A DNA stretch of 64,000 nt from NCBI GenBank assembly GCA_030435675.1, contig CM059625.1, forward strand, positions 310,001 to 374,000. Direction: 5' to 3'. This DNA comes from Steinernema hermaphroditum. Taxonomy: Eukaryota; Nematoda; Chromadorea; Rhabditida; Steinernematidae. A program made the position numbers and the translations under genes. Within the stretch, counting starts at the first letter, position 1. Each line of letters starts with the position of its first letter. The notes beneath the pieces were generated by a model. The model was not told the origin of the DNA. It searched no databases and saw only the letters and a list, made by a program, of their open reading frames with translations. Positions 1 to 11,906 of this stretch are shown piece after piece.

Positions 1-1
1 A

Positions 2-1086
2 GACAGCCCTTATGATGGTCAAACTTCAAGTCACAACTTCAGCGTTGCATTCAACAGTCCGAACATAATATGCTCAAGGAAAACGGTGAGCACGATTTAA
101 AAGTTTATATTTAAATCAAAGAAAGCTTTTGTGGAATTCTTTTTTTAATTTTCTTTGGTTCACATGACTTCAAACAGAATGTTCGACTGCACCATTGTGT
201 TAAAAAACTGTACCAATGTGCAGTAAAGAGTCAGGAAACTTTTCTTTTGTGATGGCATGTTTCCTGTAAGTTAAGAAAACATTGCGTAACCTAATTTATT
301 TAAAGAATATGAAGAGCTAATTGCTTGTTTAGCTTAATCCGAGTGGTCAAACCATTGCTCAAGTTCGCGATGTTCTCCAAGATTGGCGTCGCTGCTTTGT
401 TTTGTATGCCGACTATCTGCACGCCCTCCCAGAATTCCGCCATTTTCCCGAACAAGACAAAATACAGATCGCTAAGTCACGTTTTGCTTCTTTTTACTGG
501 TGGACAGTCGCGAACTGGACAGTGGCCTCGGGTTGCCCCGGTATCTGCTACAGTAATGGCACCTACTACCCAGTAGAACCTGATTATCAATGCATTCCCG
601 ATCATCGGTAACGAGTTCGATGATGTCGCATGCAGTGCCATGGTATTTTAGAGGTGTCACCGAGAAACTAATGGCCATTCTCGTCGACCCGCTGAAGAAG
701 CTCCGGCTGCGGGACACTGAAAAGTGTTTAATGGCCGCAATATCCATTTACGCAGACATAATCCCAAATTTGACAACATCTGGGACCGCCTATTTGAACA
801 GCATACGCCACAAGTATTTGAAACTGCTCAACGATCACGTTGCTTCGCTGTTCGGAAAAGGCGATGAGGAAGCAGAGGTGAAGGCCGCTGCGCGCGTAGG
901 GACGTTAATTTATTTAATTTCCTCAATTACGGTAAGAACAGTGCGTAATCGCCAATCGATTTCAGCGTTTAGGATCTCGTATATACTGTTGGCGACAACA
1001 TTATTCTCAACGATGTCTTGCATAATGTTCGCTACGAAGACTGGTCAACTGAATTACATTCTCATATCCATGCAAGGCAGTTTTAA
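2..1086 (+). CDS. Nuclear hormone receptor, ligand-binding domain (5' truncated)
   Basis: Partial gene; the DNA-binding domain would lie upstream of the window. Exons by splice signal and phase: 2-85, 178-222, 333-607, 652-931, 973-1086, giving 265 residues ending at TAA 1084-1086. The long third exon reads YADYLHALPEFRHF, then PEQDKIQIAKSRF, the helix 3-5 signature of nuclear receptor ligand-binding domains; the next exon carries the helix 7-10 region (DPLKKLRLRDTEKCLMAAIS and LNSIRHKYLKLLNDHVASLF). A terminal exon with EDWSTELHSHIH may supply the last helix. These are ligand-regulated nuclear transcription factors, hugely expanded in nematodes; the subtype cannot be named. Introns are 42-45 nt in the second half. 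The first two exons are short, are supported only by phase-0 joins, and are less certain. The gene converges on the ubiquitin ligase with about 200 bp between stops. Confidence 0.8.
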
Positions 1087-1290
1087 ATGCTGGGCGCCGG
1101 CTTGAAGTTGCGCCTTGAGCGCATCCTTTACAAATGTTTTTTACAATTATGGATCGCATATAAGAGAATACTTAACTTTACTTTGACAAATATATGATAA
1201 TATAATACAGTTTGCACATAAATATTTTACCCATATTGAAGAAAGTAATATGAAGCATCAGATAGGGGGAACAGCTAGATTTCAGTCACA
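1087..1290. other. Short convergent 3' intergenic gap
   Basis: AT-rich spacer between two stop codons facing each other. It must hold both 3' UTRs and polyadenylation sites. I see no gene in it. Confidence 0.6.
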
Positions 1291-4200
1291 TTACGAAAGT
1301 TCAAATCCAGCTCCCGAGTGCATGGCGTACAATACCTTTTCACGCATCTGCTCCGCTGAGCTGTATTTTGGAAGCTTCAGCAAATTCATACACGTGGCTG
1401 CTGTAGGGAGAGGCGTTTCATCATGAATCAGCTGGATACCCAGATTTGGCGTAAGATACTGAAAAAGGGCGATATCATTTATAGAGTAAGGCAAAAATAC
1501 CTTAAAGCCCATTAATGGAGCTCGAGGAGAACCCGTGACAAATTTAAGGAAGTTATTCTTATCGTCCACTGTAAAGCTTTTGAGCATACTCCAGAACCTA
1601 TCCATATACCACTCGTCATGTTCATCTGCAATGGCACGGTGGTGCTTATGTGAGTGTGAACGAGGCACTCACCTTTAACGTTAGTAACGTTGCAGTGAGA
1701 TCGCAGTTCGTCGACATCAAAATCAACATCAATTCCAGAAAGAAGCGTTTCCTGTTCATATGATGAAAAGAGGCTGAGCCAGTCAAGGTCGAAAACGTTG
1801 GCCATTCCTGCTTTCAGTGCCTGAACCATGGGTGCGAACTGAAAATACGAACGAATGTGAACTATTATTTTCGAAAACGTCTGAATACTCTATCCACAAG
1901 ATAGTATTTCAGATAGAGGTCGATGTACAGATACCGATCGTGTGCCTTCACTTTCCTTTCATGTCCCCCTGGCACGAGGTCCACAATCTGCAAAATGCGG
2001 TTAATTTTCGGATGTTCAAAATTAGAATCATACTTTGCGAACGTCCATTTTGTCTTCTATGACAGAAAAATCCAGGTCAAGTGTTTCAACTTCATGATCT
2101 GGGCAATCGCGGAGATAAGTCAACGTCTTGTACATGTGTCGATCGAAGTCACGCATAAGCATGAAGCTGGCTGAGGTGGTCGTTTCGCGCGAAAACAACT
2201 GGTGTATAATCGAACTAGCAAATCTGAATTCCGTTAGCTGCTCTTCATAAATCATCTAGATGTGGACGTTCAGTACAATACCTAGTAACTCCAAACAACC
2301 TTTCCCAAAACTCTCCCGATGAAGAAGTAGTGTTCGTACCAGTTACTGTATAGCTTATCAACCGCCGGATTGGGGTAAAGTAACTGATTCGAGGTGACCA
2401 GGAAGAGACCTTGGTTTGGATCGAATGCTATCTTCAGTAACTCGGACAAAAATTCTCGGAACACTCCACCGCCATCAATGCCGGCTTCGCTCAGTCCATG
2501 ATAATTGATCATACGAACGCGGAGAGGTTTCGTTATGTTCTGCATGTTCGCAAATCCTTTCATTGCGTCAGTGTACAATGATTCTCGTCGCACTTCCAAA
2601 TCGACATTATGAAATCCTAAAAGATACGAGTCTACTTATCAATCAGTTGCAGATTTCCGCTTACCGAAACCATAGCTTACTTCAGTGTTTTGTCTATCTT
2701 CACGGATCAGATCATGGAACATCTGAAGAGGAACACTTAATATGGAATACTCTTAAACATGCGACTTACCTCAACACGATGAGAAAATGAAATCAAGAAT
2801 GGCGCTTGGCGAAGAAGCGTTACGATGCAAACATCATCCGAAGGAATATCTGTTGCCTCATTTTCTTCGTCATCATCGTCGTCGGGATCGGAATGATTCC
2901 TGCCGATGAGCACGTCGATCAAGCGAAAGTTTGTCATTTGACGTCCATTTCTCTGGCGACTTCCACGATCCCACAGCTAAAAGTCAATAACGATAATATC
3001 TGTTTCCCAAACACAAAACGTACCGCCCGATTAACGTAGAAGGACTGTCCGTGATTTTGCCAGAATCCAACAGGAAGAAATCGCAGCTTACAGTCTTGTG
3101 CATAACACGCGCGGGCCGCGGTCAGTGATGCTCGAAATAGTTCACGTAGAACCGCATCATGTTCGACGTCGGCTGTTGCACCAGCTATCTTTGTCGTAGT
3201 GAAGGCAATCTTCGTGGTTGAAGCAAGGAGATCTCTAGAATTTGATTTGCCTTCTAATACTCTGAGCGAGCGTATGAATTACCGAATCGCCGTAAGCCAC
3301 TCCGTCACCTCTCTCCGATCCAGAGGCAGTTCGTCATGCATTTCGAACACTTTTCCTACAACTGCGCAGTATCCCGTAGCAACCGCGAAGAACTCCTGTC
3401 GTGCTTTAGGTGGAGCGTCGTAAAGCGGTGATCCGCTCAAATATTCTTGCATCATAAGACGATGAGCAGAGAAAAACGCTGAAAGGTAAGGTACTAGGTA
3501 AGTAAAGTACTGTGGTCACTTACAATGGATGTTGTACGATTGTAACAATTTAAGATACGACTGAATATGCGTTATCATCCAGTTGCTGAGTCGCTCAGGG
3601 AAGACTGATGCTTCGACAGCCGGAGACGCGTATGACGGGCCTTGATTCAAGTGCATCGTTAACATCGTCGTCCAGCTGACTGTTCTGAGCATAACATTGC
3701 GGTCGCGTTTAGCCAAAGCGAAATTTTGGATGAAAGAGGAAAAATTTTCGCTTAAAGCAGCTGAGAACAGCTCCTTTCTGACCAACGATTTGTGAATATA
3801 AAAACTGTTTGATGATTTGTTCGTTCTTGCTGCCAGATCTGCTGGAACAGCTTCAGTTTGGTGGACAGCTTTCATTTTATAGTGGAAGAACGCATTGCAC
3901 AGTGCTTCCAAAGCATCCTTCTGACAGAATGACGGGTCACCTACAATAGCTTATTACAACTAAATGAGATTTTTAATGAGACGATACCTCCAAGCCGGTT
4001 GATAATCTGTATAATGAATAAAACAACGAACTCAGCATTTGACCGGTTTATGTACTTCGGGTTCTCTTCATGGTCAGACATTCGATCACTCATGATGTTA
4101 AGTGCACGTCCTATTTCCGTGTGACATAAGGCTCGTCTCTCCAAAGCTCGACTGATGAACGTAAATCCATGATCAATAGTGAGTTGGTGATAATTGTGTC

Positions 4201-5024
4201 GACACAGCGTGCTAAATAGCGCTACCAGCATATTAATACGCTCTTCATCGTGCTCATTGCTGATAAGTCTAAGTGGCAAAAGCAGTAGATCCAGGAAGAC
4301 TTGAGCTTTGTATGGCAAACCGTCGGAGGAATGCCAGTGACCGATAAGCACATTGCAGATGCCGTCGAAGAAACCTTTCTACAATTGGCTCAGTAGAAAA
4401 GCAAGGACAACGGTTGCTTACGGTCGCGAGAATGATAGCGTCATCTGCAGTTTTGGCGTATGTTTCGACAAATCTCACAAGGCTTCCACATTGAGCGAGC
4501 AAGCGTGTTTTGTCTGAGTCATCCTTGTAAAACAGAAATCGGCTTATCATACGGAACATAGCTGCCCGTAGCTCCGCTCTCACTTCTGTCTCACTCTTTA
4601 CACATGATTTGCATAATACGACCTAAAATATTTTTATATTTTGTTTAATGCTGTGGAAACGTACCAGTCGGTCACCATCTGAGTCACAATTAAAGAACAG
4701 GCCCAAGCGCGCGACTGACAGCCGCAGATCGACAACATGGAACTCTGCGTCGAAGAGCTGGCGACCATCGCGTGCAACCTTCTTACGACAATAAAACGAA
4801 TTCCAGGCTTTCTGAATCTTAATCGCAGCAGCGTTTCTTTTCACACAATCTTGACGATCTGTCCGGTCTTTTGTTGTCCAACGAACAAAACGCTGATGAG
4901 TCTCCTAAGGAAAGAACAGAGCATAAGTTTTTCAGGTGATAAAACCAACCAGATCTGCCAACATAGCCGCATTTCTTTTGTCCCCTCTGATGTCTCCGTT
5001 GAAGGAGATGGCGTTAAGATTCAT
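1291..5024 (-). CDS. UBE3C: HECT E3 ubiquitin-protein ligase, UBE3C/ETC-1 type
   Basis: Complete gene of 14 exons, 1044 residues (human UBE3C is about 1080). Exons (plus coordinates): 4950-5024, 4665-4904, 4422-4622, 3988-4378, 3524-3940, 3283-3478, 3024-3234, 2770-2976, 2665-2722, 2300-2616, 2034-2255, 1889-1987, 1673-1838, 1291-1625; every join keeps phase. The N-terminus has an IQ motif (NAAAIKIQKAWNSFYCRKK). The HECT domain carries EAGIDGGGVFREFLSELLK, LLYPNP and GRVLGK. The catalytic cysteine is in LPTAATCMNLLKLP, 33 residues from the end, and the tail is GFELS. UBE3C-type ligases extend ubiquitin chains on proteasome-bound substrates. UBE3C rather than UBE3B is favoured by NPNQG-type sequence (FDPNQGLF) and the AATCMNLLKLP tail. 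An acceptor-like CTTACAG lies 7 nt before the ATG. Confidence 0.96.
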
Positions 5025-6395
5025 GATGCCCCTGTAAGACATTCACTATAATGTTAAACACAGTTTCGCACGCTGGCAAGTCCGGCTCATTTTCTCAGGC
5101 GAAGACGCAATATTTTTCTATAAAACACATGAAGCAGTACGGAGTACATTTAGTGCAAGTTCAATATAACATGTAACCCGAATAAAATTCTAGGTTGTGA
5201 ACTCATGCTTAAAACGAGTGGTCTCGCCATGAACGAATCGGAAGTAAAGTGAGCACCTACGATAAAATATATCAGACGGTTTCTAAAATTTGCTACATAG
5301 GAGCGCAAAAAGTCTGCGGCGCCACTAAGGAACGAGCAAACAAACAGCTCATGAAAAAAGCTAATTTGCGATGTTAGTTTTGCAGGCGAAAACAGTAAAT
5401 GTGAACTGATATATAAATATGTTGTATATGCTGTAAGTCATTTTGAAAGCGATGCATTAGAAGAAAGATGCGGAAACCGAACTAACTGCAAAATGGTTGT
5501 GATGCGATGAAAGTAGCATCACTATTACTCACAAACGAAGTGAATCAATCTCAGAACGTCCAGTTATTGTCCGTGCCGGTATGAATGGATTCCCATACTC
5601 TCTCATGCAGTTTCGTACTTAATTGATCTTCATTCGATACTCTTGCTCCTTCCCTGAAACTCTGAACGCAAAAACATCTATAAATGCAGGGTGATGAAAT
5701 ACAGTTTAAAAAGATAATGTTGTAGTCTCATAGCACATCGTAAGTAAATCTAGGATGTTACAAAAAAATCGAGCTGCTGCAGACCAGACACGCAGCTCGT
5801 TGTCGGCAGGGTCAACCGCTGTAAATTATGGCAACTATTTGCGAATCAATCTGCATGGGGGTTTTCTGATTGTTGACCACAGCTTCGCACTTATTAGTAC
5901 CGCAAAATAACTGCAACAGTGTGCAACTTTTGTCTGACATACACACATCGACACAGACACGTTTGTCTATAAGCGGACGGGGTAGGTACATTTTTGCGAC
6001 GCAGTGTATGTCGACGAACATGTACTCATATTGCATTGGTTTGCACTGTGCTCAAAGCAATCACCAATTGCAATGCAAGCAATCACAAGTAGCATGCGAC
6101 GGCGATATCTTGTCCGAATTTCCAAGACACCAATTCCTGGAAGACAATCACTACCTGGGAGATTTCAAGTCGCCAGCAATTAAGTAATATCGTGTAGCTG
6201 ACAACGTACTTCCTAGAATAAAAAAAATCAGGATAGGACGAGCAGCGCATATATAAAATAATGGGTCAGTATAGCCAACCTATGTCTTCGCCATTTCTAC
6301 AGCGGCGACTGTTCACTTCAGCAACAAAGATGAAATACACACACTTTAATTAAATTACAGCAAAACACATATCTCGAACATATTAGAGACAAGAA
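5025..6395. other. Intergenic region with one gene-fragment repeat
   Basis: AT-rich DNA between the 5' end of the ubiquitin ligase and the 3' end of the sigma-receptor-like gene, both on the minus strand. Short open frames on both strands around 5812-6187 resemble no family I know. The only structured element seen is the 31-bp match to the sigma-receptor exon at 6089-6119. The promoter of the ligase should lie in the first few hundred bases. Confidence 0.5.
6089..6119 (-). repeat. Fragment copy of a sigma-receptor-like exon
   Basis: This 31-bp stretch matches 6579-6609 in the last exon of the neighbouring sigma-receptor-like gene at 30 of 31 positions, in the same orientation and exactly 490 bp away. 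On the minus strand it encodes FGQDIAVACY where the gene encodes FGQDTAVACY. A few codons later the frame stops. Outside the 31 bp the two sites do not align by eye. It looks like a remnant of a local duplication or a pseudo-exon. Confidence 0.6.
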
Positions 6396-7196
6396 TTAAA
6401 GTTCTGACTTCGTCGCCCTAGACTTGTAGTGGTCGAAGAGTTTCGCTAGTTCGTAAGCGAAGTGTTCGTAAGTGGATTTCAGGTAGAGGTAGTTGAGCTT
6501 GGCAAAGTTCAGAACGTCAGCATTTGCAGCATATCCTGAGGAGACCCAGAATCCGCTGACGGGGACAACTCCGCGACCGTAGCATGCGACGGCGGTATCT
6601 TGTCCGAATCCGTACAGAGCACTTTCGAATTGTCCGTGTCGGAAGTTTCCACCTATGTTGGACAGCGAAATGGTGTGACTCTTAGTGTGGACTCACCAGC
6701 AACGAACGACTCCTTCATTGGAAGTAGACCGGTGTCAACAAACCGATTGACACTGCCTGAGAGCACAGTGCAGCTACTGTTGGACCAATGCAGTCCCGAA
6801 CGGCCCCATGTCTGTGCCGACGCATGGAAGAGGACTACGTACTCGGTTAGCGATGTGTAGGCGAACGAGAGGGAAAGCTGAGCACCACCAGCTGAAATGG
6901 GTACCCAGATATTTTGTCCATTCGCCTTTGACGGGTATGCAGCCTTGAAGTCATTGGAGAACTTTCCGATTGCTGCAAGGGCGTTTTCAGCTAAAAGGAC
7001 GAATTAAACTTCAGTTATCAAATTACGTTGTGCTATGCTTATTCGATTAATTCTTACCTCTAGCACCCACTGAAACCTCCTTAAATTTGCGAGGTGAGAT
7101 GGAATATGACTTCCAGATTAGATACTGTTGAGTAGCGCTCAGCGCGATCATCAGCAGAACTAAGTTCCGAACCGTCTTTGTTAGGAAGAATGCCAT
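6396..7196 (-). CDS. SIGMAR1: Sigma-1 receptor / ERG2 sterol isomerase-like membrane protein
   Basis: Three exons (7058-7196, 6697-6990, 6396-6652) encode 229 residues, close to the 223 of human sigma-1 receptor. Residues 1-30 hold a hydrophobic N-terminal segment (NLVLLMIALSATQQYLIW) that fits the single membrane anchor. The body shows family landmarks: SLTEYVVLFHASAQTWGRSG, a GQFESALYGFGQDTAV stretch at the ligand-pocket position, YGRGVVP (YGRGVIP in vertebrates), and a C-terminal YLYLKSTYEHFAYELAKLFD helix region. Sigma-1 receptors are ER ligand-operated chaperones; the fungal relative ERG2 is a C8 sterol isomerase. Which activity applies cannot be told from sequence. An acceptor-like GGTTTTAG lies 8 nt before the ATG. 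Confidence 0.9.
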
Positions 7197-8372
7197 TGTT
7201 TTACCTAAAACCAGAACAATGAAAAGTTGATCGTAAACAATAAAATAATCAACATTCTCGATTGCACATCGAAGAAAGAGCGCGTCATAAGCGCACGATA
7301 TTTAATCCATTCTTGCGCATGGTACGTTCACAGTGAAATCGCCAACGATGGCAGGTGGTAAGCGGGAGAGCACAACGCAACTTGTGCCGACCGATACGTT
7401 ACTGGCCGAACAACTGCTGCGCAAGCGCGGCTATGCAACGCAAAAATGCAAATGTGAGGAAGAGAGATTACGTGTAAAAAAAAGTGTTGCACAGGCGAGT
7501 TCGACGACATCGACCATCGTGTCTCTATCTACGATCGACTTTGCGCGCTGGGAAATTCCATTCAAATTTTGCACCTTATTCCCCACACCGCTATTCGAAA
7601 CTTCTTGCGCAAAAATGCGCTCAACAATTCAGGTGTGTAAAGCAAAAAAAAGTGCAACGCGGATTTTTATTTATTAAAGACAATGTATATGTAGTTCTCA
7701 CACCGGTTTCACATTAATGAAAAAGTCAATCAGCAAGCACTAAATAACACACAGAAAATGATACGGATGTATCGTCGTGAAAACATGGTCTGAGTGAGCA
7801 ATTATTTGGCTTTATTTGGCTGTTTGCAATCTTTGCGTTTAGGTCAAAAACGTTGTTGCATGGCGACGACATTTGATCAAATATCGAATTAAAGCACTTA
7901 TTCGCATAAGCAAAACCTAACCACGTCGTACATGGTAGAAGAAGCTGTACAACAAAATGAAAATCATTTGTAACCAATGGGTACAAAAACCATGATAATG
8001 ATGCAAATGAAGCGAATCTCTAGCTGTACCTGCTGTGGAAGAAGAATGTTCCTGTTCTATGCAGCTCTGCACATGCATGTCAAAAAATAGTTGCTTTTCT
8101 TTCGTTGTGCACCACGTAAAAGTGTGAATACAATCTCGCTTTGCTGGCATCGAATTCGTAGATAGCGTCGGAGCACAGGATAGCGCTAGAATTTTATTGA
8201 TATGTGATCGATGTGTGTGGTCGATATAGCTCTGCTTTTTGAGTTTGCATCACCCCTTGCTCTCGTCATAGAATATATTGAAATCGTATATTTATCAGGC
8301 CTGATAATTTTTTATCCATTTGTTAGTGTTTTGCATGTTTTACTAATTTCAGGTTTTATTTGCGGCGAAATA
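7197..8372. other. Divergent intergenic region between sigma-like and eIF2B genes
   Basis: Head-to-head spacer that must contain both promoters. A plus-strand open frame at 7348-7677 (starting MAGGKRESTTQLVP) is GC-richer than its surroundings, but it has no recognisable domain and overlaps an open frame on the other strand, so I do not call it a gene. The remainder, 7680-8340, is AT-rich without a supported feature. Confidence 0.5.
8345..8352 (+). promoter_or_regulatory. Probable trans-splice acceptor of eIF2B epsilon
   Basis: The sequence AATTTCAG ends 20 nt before the ATG at 8373. It resembles the acceptors used inside the gene, and no upstream coding exon is apparent, so it is probably where a spliced leader is added. 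Confidence 0.5.
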
Positions 8373-10722
8373 ATGGCCAAGCACACCAAGAGGCCGGAAC
8401 TAACGGCTGTGGTCATTGGGGATAATTTCGATCCTCGATTTTCCCCTTTCCTTCATAGCTCGCAATGGGTAAATTTTTTCCTATTGTAAATATGTCGAAT
8501 AGTAGCTTTTTAGGCCATGAAGCACTTAGGCGCTTTAACAGCTCTCGAAGCCTGTTTGATCTGGCTGGCGCGAACGCCTGTAACGAATGTAATTCTTGTC
8601 GTATCCACTGAGGACGAAAAGAGGTTCAACGAACTGAGTTCTATTCTACAGTAGGATCCTGACATCCTTCTCACATCATTTTAAACATGCTTTTAGCTCA
8701 TACAAAACGTACTTTAGTGGCCTTCTGGTATCAGGAAAGAATATCATGAGTGTAGGAGATGCTATCCGCGAAGTTGAACAGCGGAGCCTGATTACAGGAG
8801 AGTTTGTCCTTGTTCACAATGTTGCAACAATATGCTCCTCGAAATTGGACGAAGAATTTGCCGCTTTTCGAGAACGGAGGAAGACAGACAAGAACAACTG
8901 CTTGACACTGTTGTATGCTCAAGCAAATCACGACATGAATCCCGTTATTGCTGTTGGAAGGCATACAAAGAAGTTGATGTTTTACTTCAAAAAGGAGCGC
9001 ACGCTTGAATTAGACATTAAAAAGGTTTGCGCGTTTTGAACGGCGCCGAAAGAAAGTAATATTTATTTAGGACTGTTACGCGAACGATACGGAAATCCGT
9101 CGAGATCTCAGAGATACGGGTATTGCGTTCTGTGCGCCTAGTGTTGCGGCACAGTTTACCGACAACTTCGATTTTCAAGAACGTGACGACATAATTCGTG
9201 AATTACTTGTGAATGAAGAGATTCTATGCCAACACATCCACGTGGAAGTTCTGTCCGACAAGTATGCCGCCTCATGTGTGACGTATGTTTCATGCACATT
9301 GTAAATGTTAACTTTAACTCACTTCGCTCTAGAGATTATGCATCGCTACTGGCCACCGAAAAATTACTAATGGAACGGTGGTTCTTCCCGATTGTTCCAG
9401 AATTGCGGACGTTTAGCAATGTCAATCGCAACATAAATACACATGGTCTTCGTCGAAGAATTTATATTACTGCATCGAAGGAGCACGTTCGCATCAAGCA
9501 GTATCACAAGATAAAGTCGTGTTATTGGAATGTTTGCTTTAACGCTTCCCTTACGCTTGGAAGGGATTGTGCACTCGAAAATGTCGTCATTGAGGAGAAC
9601 GTTGAAATAGGTTATATTTGTATGACCGTGGGCTAGTGCAAATCAAGTGTATTTCAGCTAATAATGTCACAATCAAAGACTGTCATATCGGAAAGAACGT
9701 GGTCATTGGGAATAGCTGTCGTCTTTCCAACTGTGTCATCGGTGATAACGCGGTCATCGGCAACAACTGCAATGTCACTTCAAAAACATTTGTTGGAGAA
9801 AACGTAGTTATTCCAGACGATACTCATATTACTGAAGGAAGCATTATTCTTATGCATAGGCCGGATGAAGACGATTATACAATCGGTGAAAAGAACTGTA
9901 TGTCCTTCAGTGTATTCTTGTTGAAATGTCTCAAGTTGCAGCTTATTACGAGGTACGTTTCAAGCATAGAACGGGTTTCTGGAAAAATACTCATCTTGAA
10001 CGTCGACGTGCCCGTACTGTCTCGCAAGCAGGCGACCACACCGGCGATCATCACTCGGAAAAAGAGGAGGCTGACGATGAGACCGATATTATGCGATTCT
10101 TTAATGAGGTTCATGACATCATGAACTATTATTGTTAAAGCAGGATTTCAGATATCGGAAAGCATGCAGCAAGCTGTTGACAACATGGAATCTGAGGAGC
10201 ACAAAACGAGTAACCTTATCCTAGAAATTAACAGTTCAAAGTTAGCCTATAACATGACGATGGAAGATGTTGCCAAGAACGTGTTTCTCGCCTTCCTAAA
10301 ATTAGGCTACTGCTCCGACCTAGACTCAATTAAAAGCGTTAGTCTCACCTTACCTCCATTCTGTAGCACACTACGTATTTCAGCTAGTAAAGGAGTGGCT
10401 TCACGTTTTCAACAACTACTACTCACCTCATAAGAACCAAATCCAACTTTTACTTGCTCTCGAGGTATGTCCGTAAATTCAATCATCAGTTAAGATCGGG
10501 TTTCCATAGGAATACTCCAACGCTCATGCTGGAATAGCGAAAATCGCGAACCACATTGTCCACTTCCTGTATTCGGAGTGCGATGTGCTACAGGAAGAAG
10601 CCATATTAGAGTGGTTCGGAACGCTTATTAGTGGCTCCGATATGTACGAAAAAATCAAGCCAATTGTGGACTGGTTACAAGAGTCGTCTGGTGAAGAGGA
10701 GTCGGATGAGGATGCCGATTAG
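8373..10722 (+). CDS. EIF2B5: Translation initiation factor eIF2B subunit epsilon
   Basis: Ten exons: 8373-8468, 8514-8650, 8697-9024, 9071-9282, 9333-9610, 9658-9897, 9942-10108, 10152-10337, 10384-10464, 10510-10722; 645 residues against about 720 in human. The N-terminal nucleotidyltransferase-like domain begins [14 protein letters not shown] and contains [20 protein letters not shown], a family hallmark. A left-handed beta-helix of hexapeptide repeats follows ([20 protein letters not shown]), then an acidic linker. The C-terminal W2/HEAT-like domain (LVLEIN-type [13 protein letters not shown], then [10 protein letters not shown]) ends in an acidic tail. Epsilon is the catalytic guanine-exchange subunit that reloads eIF2 with GTP in the cytoplasm. 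The W2 domain binds eIF2. All introns are 43-49 nt. The transferase domain has lost the usual GG-type nucleotide loop, as other epsilon subunits have. Confidence 0.96.
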
Positions 10723-10952
10723 GGAACTGTTATGTATACGTATACGAGAGAACTGTTTTAACTTTACTGTTTTATTAGTAAAATGTTGTTTTATCACTCT
10801 TTGCAAATACTTTCGTGACGGGTAAATCTCCTGCCAGCATATATCATTACAGCGGAATTTTTTCCACCAAAGGTGTACGTTAGTACACAATAGCATATCA
10901 GTGCTAACGCATATACATTAAATATGGCGGTTTTTCAGTTTAATTCACTCAA
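10723..10952 (+). promoter_or_regulatory. Operon-like spacer with trans-splice acceptor
   Basis: Only 230 bp separate the eIF2B epsilon stop from the ATG of the methyltransferase on the same strand. The acceptor-like TTTTTCAG at 10931-10938 lies 14 nt before that ATG. This spacing fits a nematode operon in which the downstream message is separated by trans-splicing, but a private promoter is not excluded. Confidence 0.45.
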
Positions 10953-11906
10953 ATGGGGAAAAACGAGGACGCCGCTTCACCTGATGACACAGCCGCTTTT
11001 GGAACAAGATACCTTGTTGACAAATCTAAAGTTTATGATTTCAACGCTTGGGACAATGTGGAATGGTCAGATGAGCATATAGAAACTGCAATGGCGAAAG
11101 TAGAAGAACAAAGACGACATCCAGTATGCAATGCTGAAGATCTCTTGAAAAGTCCGGCCGATCAGTGGGACAAGTTTTATAACAAGAATGAGCGCAAATT
11201 TTTCATGGATCGCCACTGGCTGTTGAAAGAATTTCCTGAACTGGATTTTTCCAAATATGCGGTGAGCGTTGTGGTATACGATTGCTTAGATGTTAATTGA
11301 TTTTAGGATGACAAGCGTATTCGGGTTCTTGAAGTTGGCTGCGGTGTTGGAAACACGACCTTCCCACTGCTAGACTGTTGTAACAAAGAGAAGACATTTG
11401 TTCTTTCATGTGATTATTCTCCAACTGCTGTACGCCTCGTTAGAGAGAACGACCTTTATAACGAAGACCACTGTCATGCATTTGTGTGGGACATCACAAA
11501 GCCTACCAATGAGATTCCGGACAACTCCTTGGACTTCGTACTTTGCATTTACGTCCTATCGGCTGTTGAGCCGCAGAAGCAGAAAACCGCGGTGGAAAAC
11601 ATCGTCCGACTACTAAAACCTGGTGGAACGCTGCTGTTTAAGGATTATGGCCGCTATGATCTCACTCAATTGCGTTTTAAGAAGGATCGGTATATCAAAG
11701 AAAACTTTTACTGCCGTGGCGATGGAACGCTAGTATATTTCTACAGCCAGGACGAACTTCATGAGTTATTCACTTCTTCTGGGTTGGAGAAACGAGAGAA
11801 TACACAAGACCGCCGGATGATAGTTAACAGAGCCAAGAAGGTGGAAATGTATCGTATGTGGTTAAAGTGCAAGTATGTAAAGCCGCTTCCTCAAGCCGAC
11901 TGTTGA
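10953..11906 (+). CDS. METTL2: tRNA N3-methylcytidine methyltransferase, METTL2/ABP140 type
   Basis: Two exons (10953-11261 and 11307-11906) encode 302 residues. The N-terminus carries the family block FGTRYLVDKSKVYDFNAWDN, followed by VEWSDEH and the FFMDRHWLLKEFPEL segment shared by METTL2, METTL6 and METTL8. Exon 2 starts the Rossmann methyltransferase fold: SAM motif I VLEVGCGVGNT at about residues 110-120, then the motif-V and post-I regions RLLKPGGTLLFKDYGRYD and QLRFKK, and NFYCRGDGTLVYFYSQDEL. Family members methylate C32 in the anticodon loop of some tRNAs. The METTL2 subgroup is favoured over METTL6 by the N-terminal AWDNVEW block. Compared with human METTL2, the long linker before motif I is missing, giving a compact protein. 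Confidence 0.95.

Noticed and set aside
7333..7677. 114-codon plus-strand frame upstream of eIF2B epsilon
   Set aside because: No domain, and the opposite strand is also open; more likely promoter DNA of the divergent gene pair.
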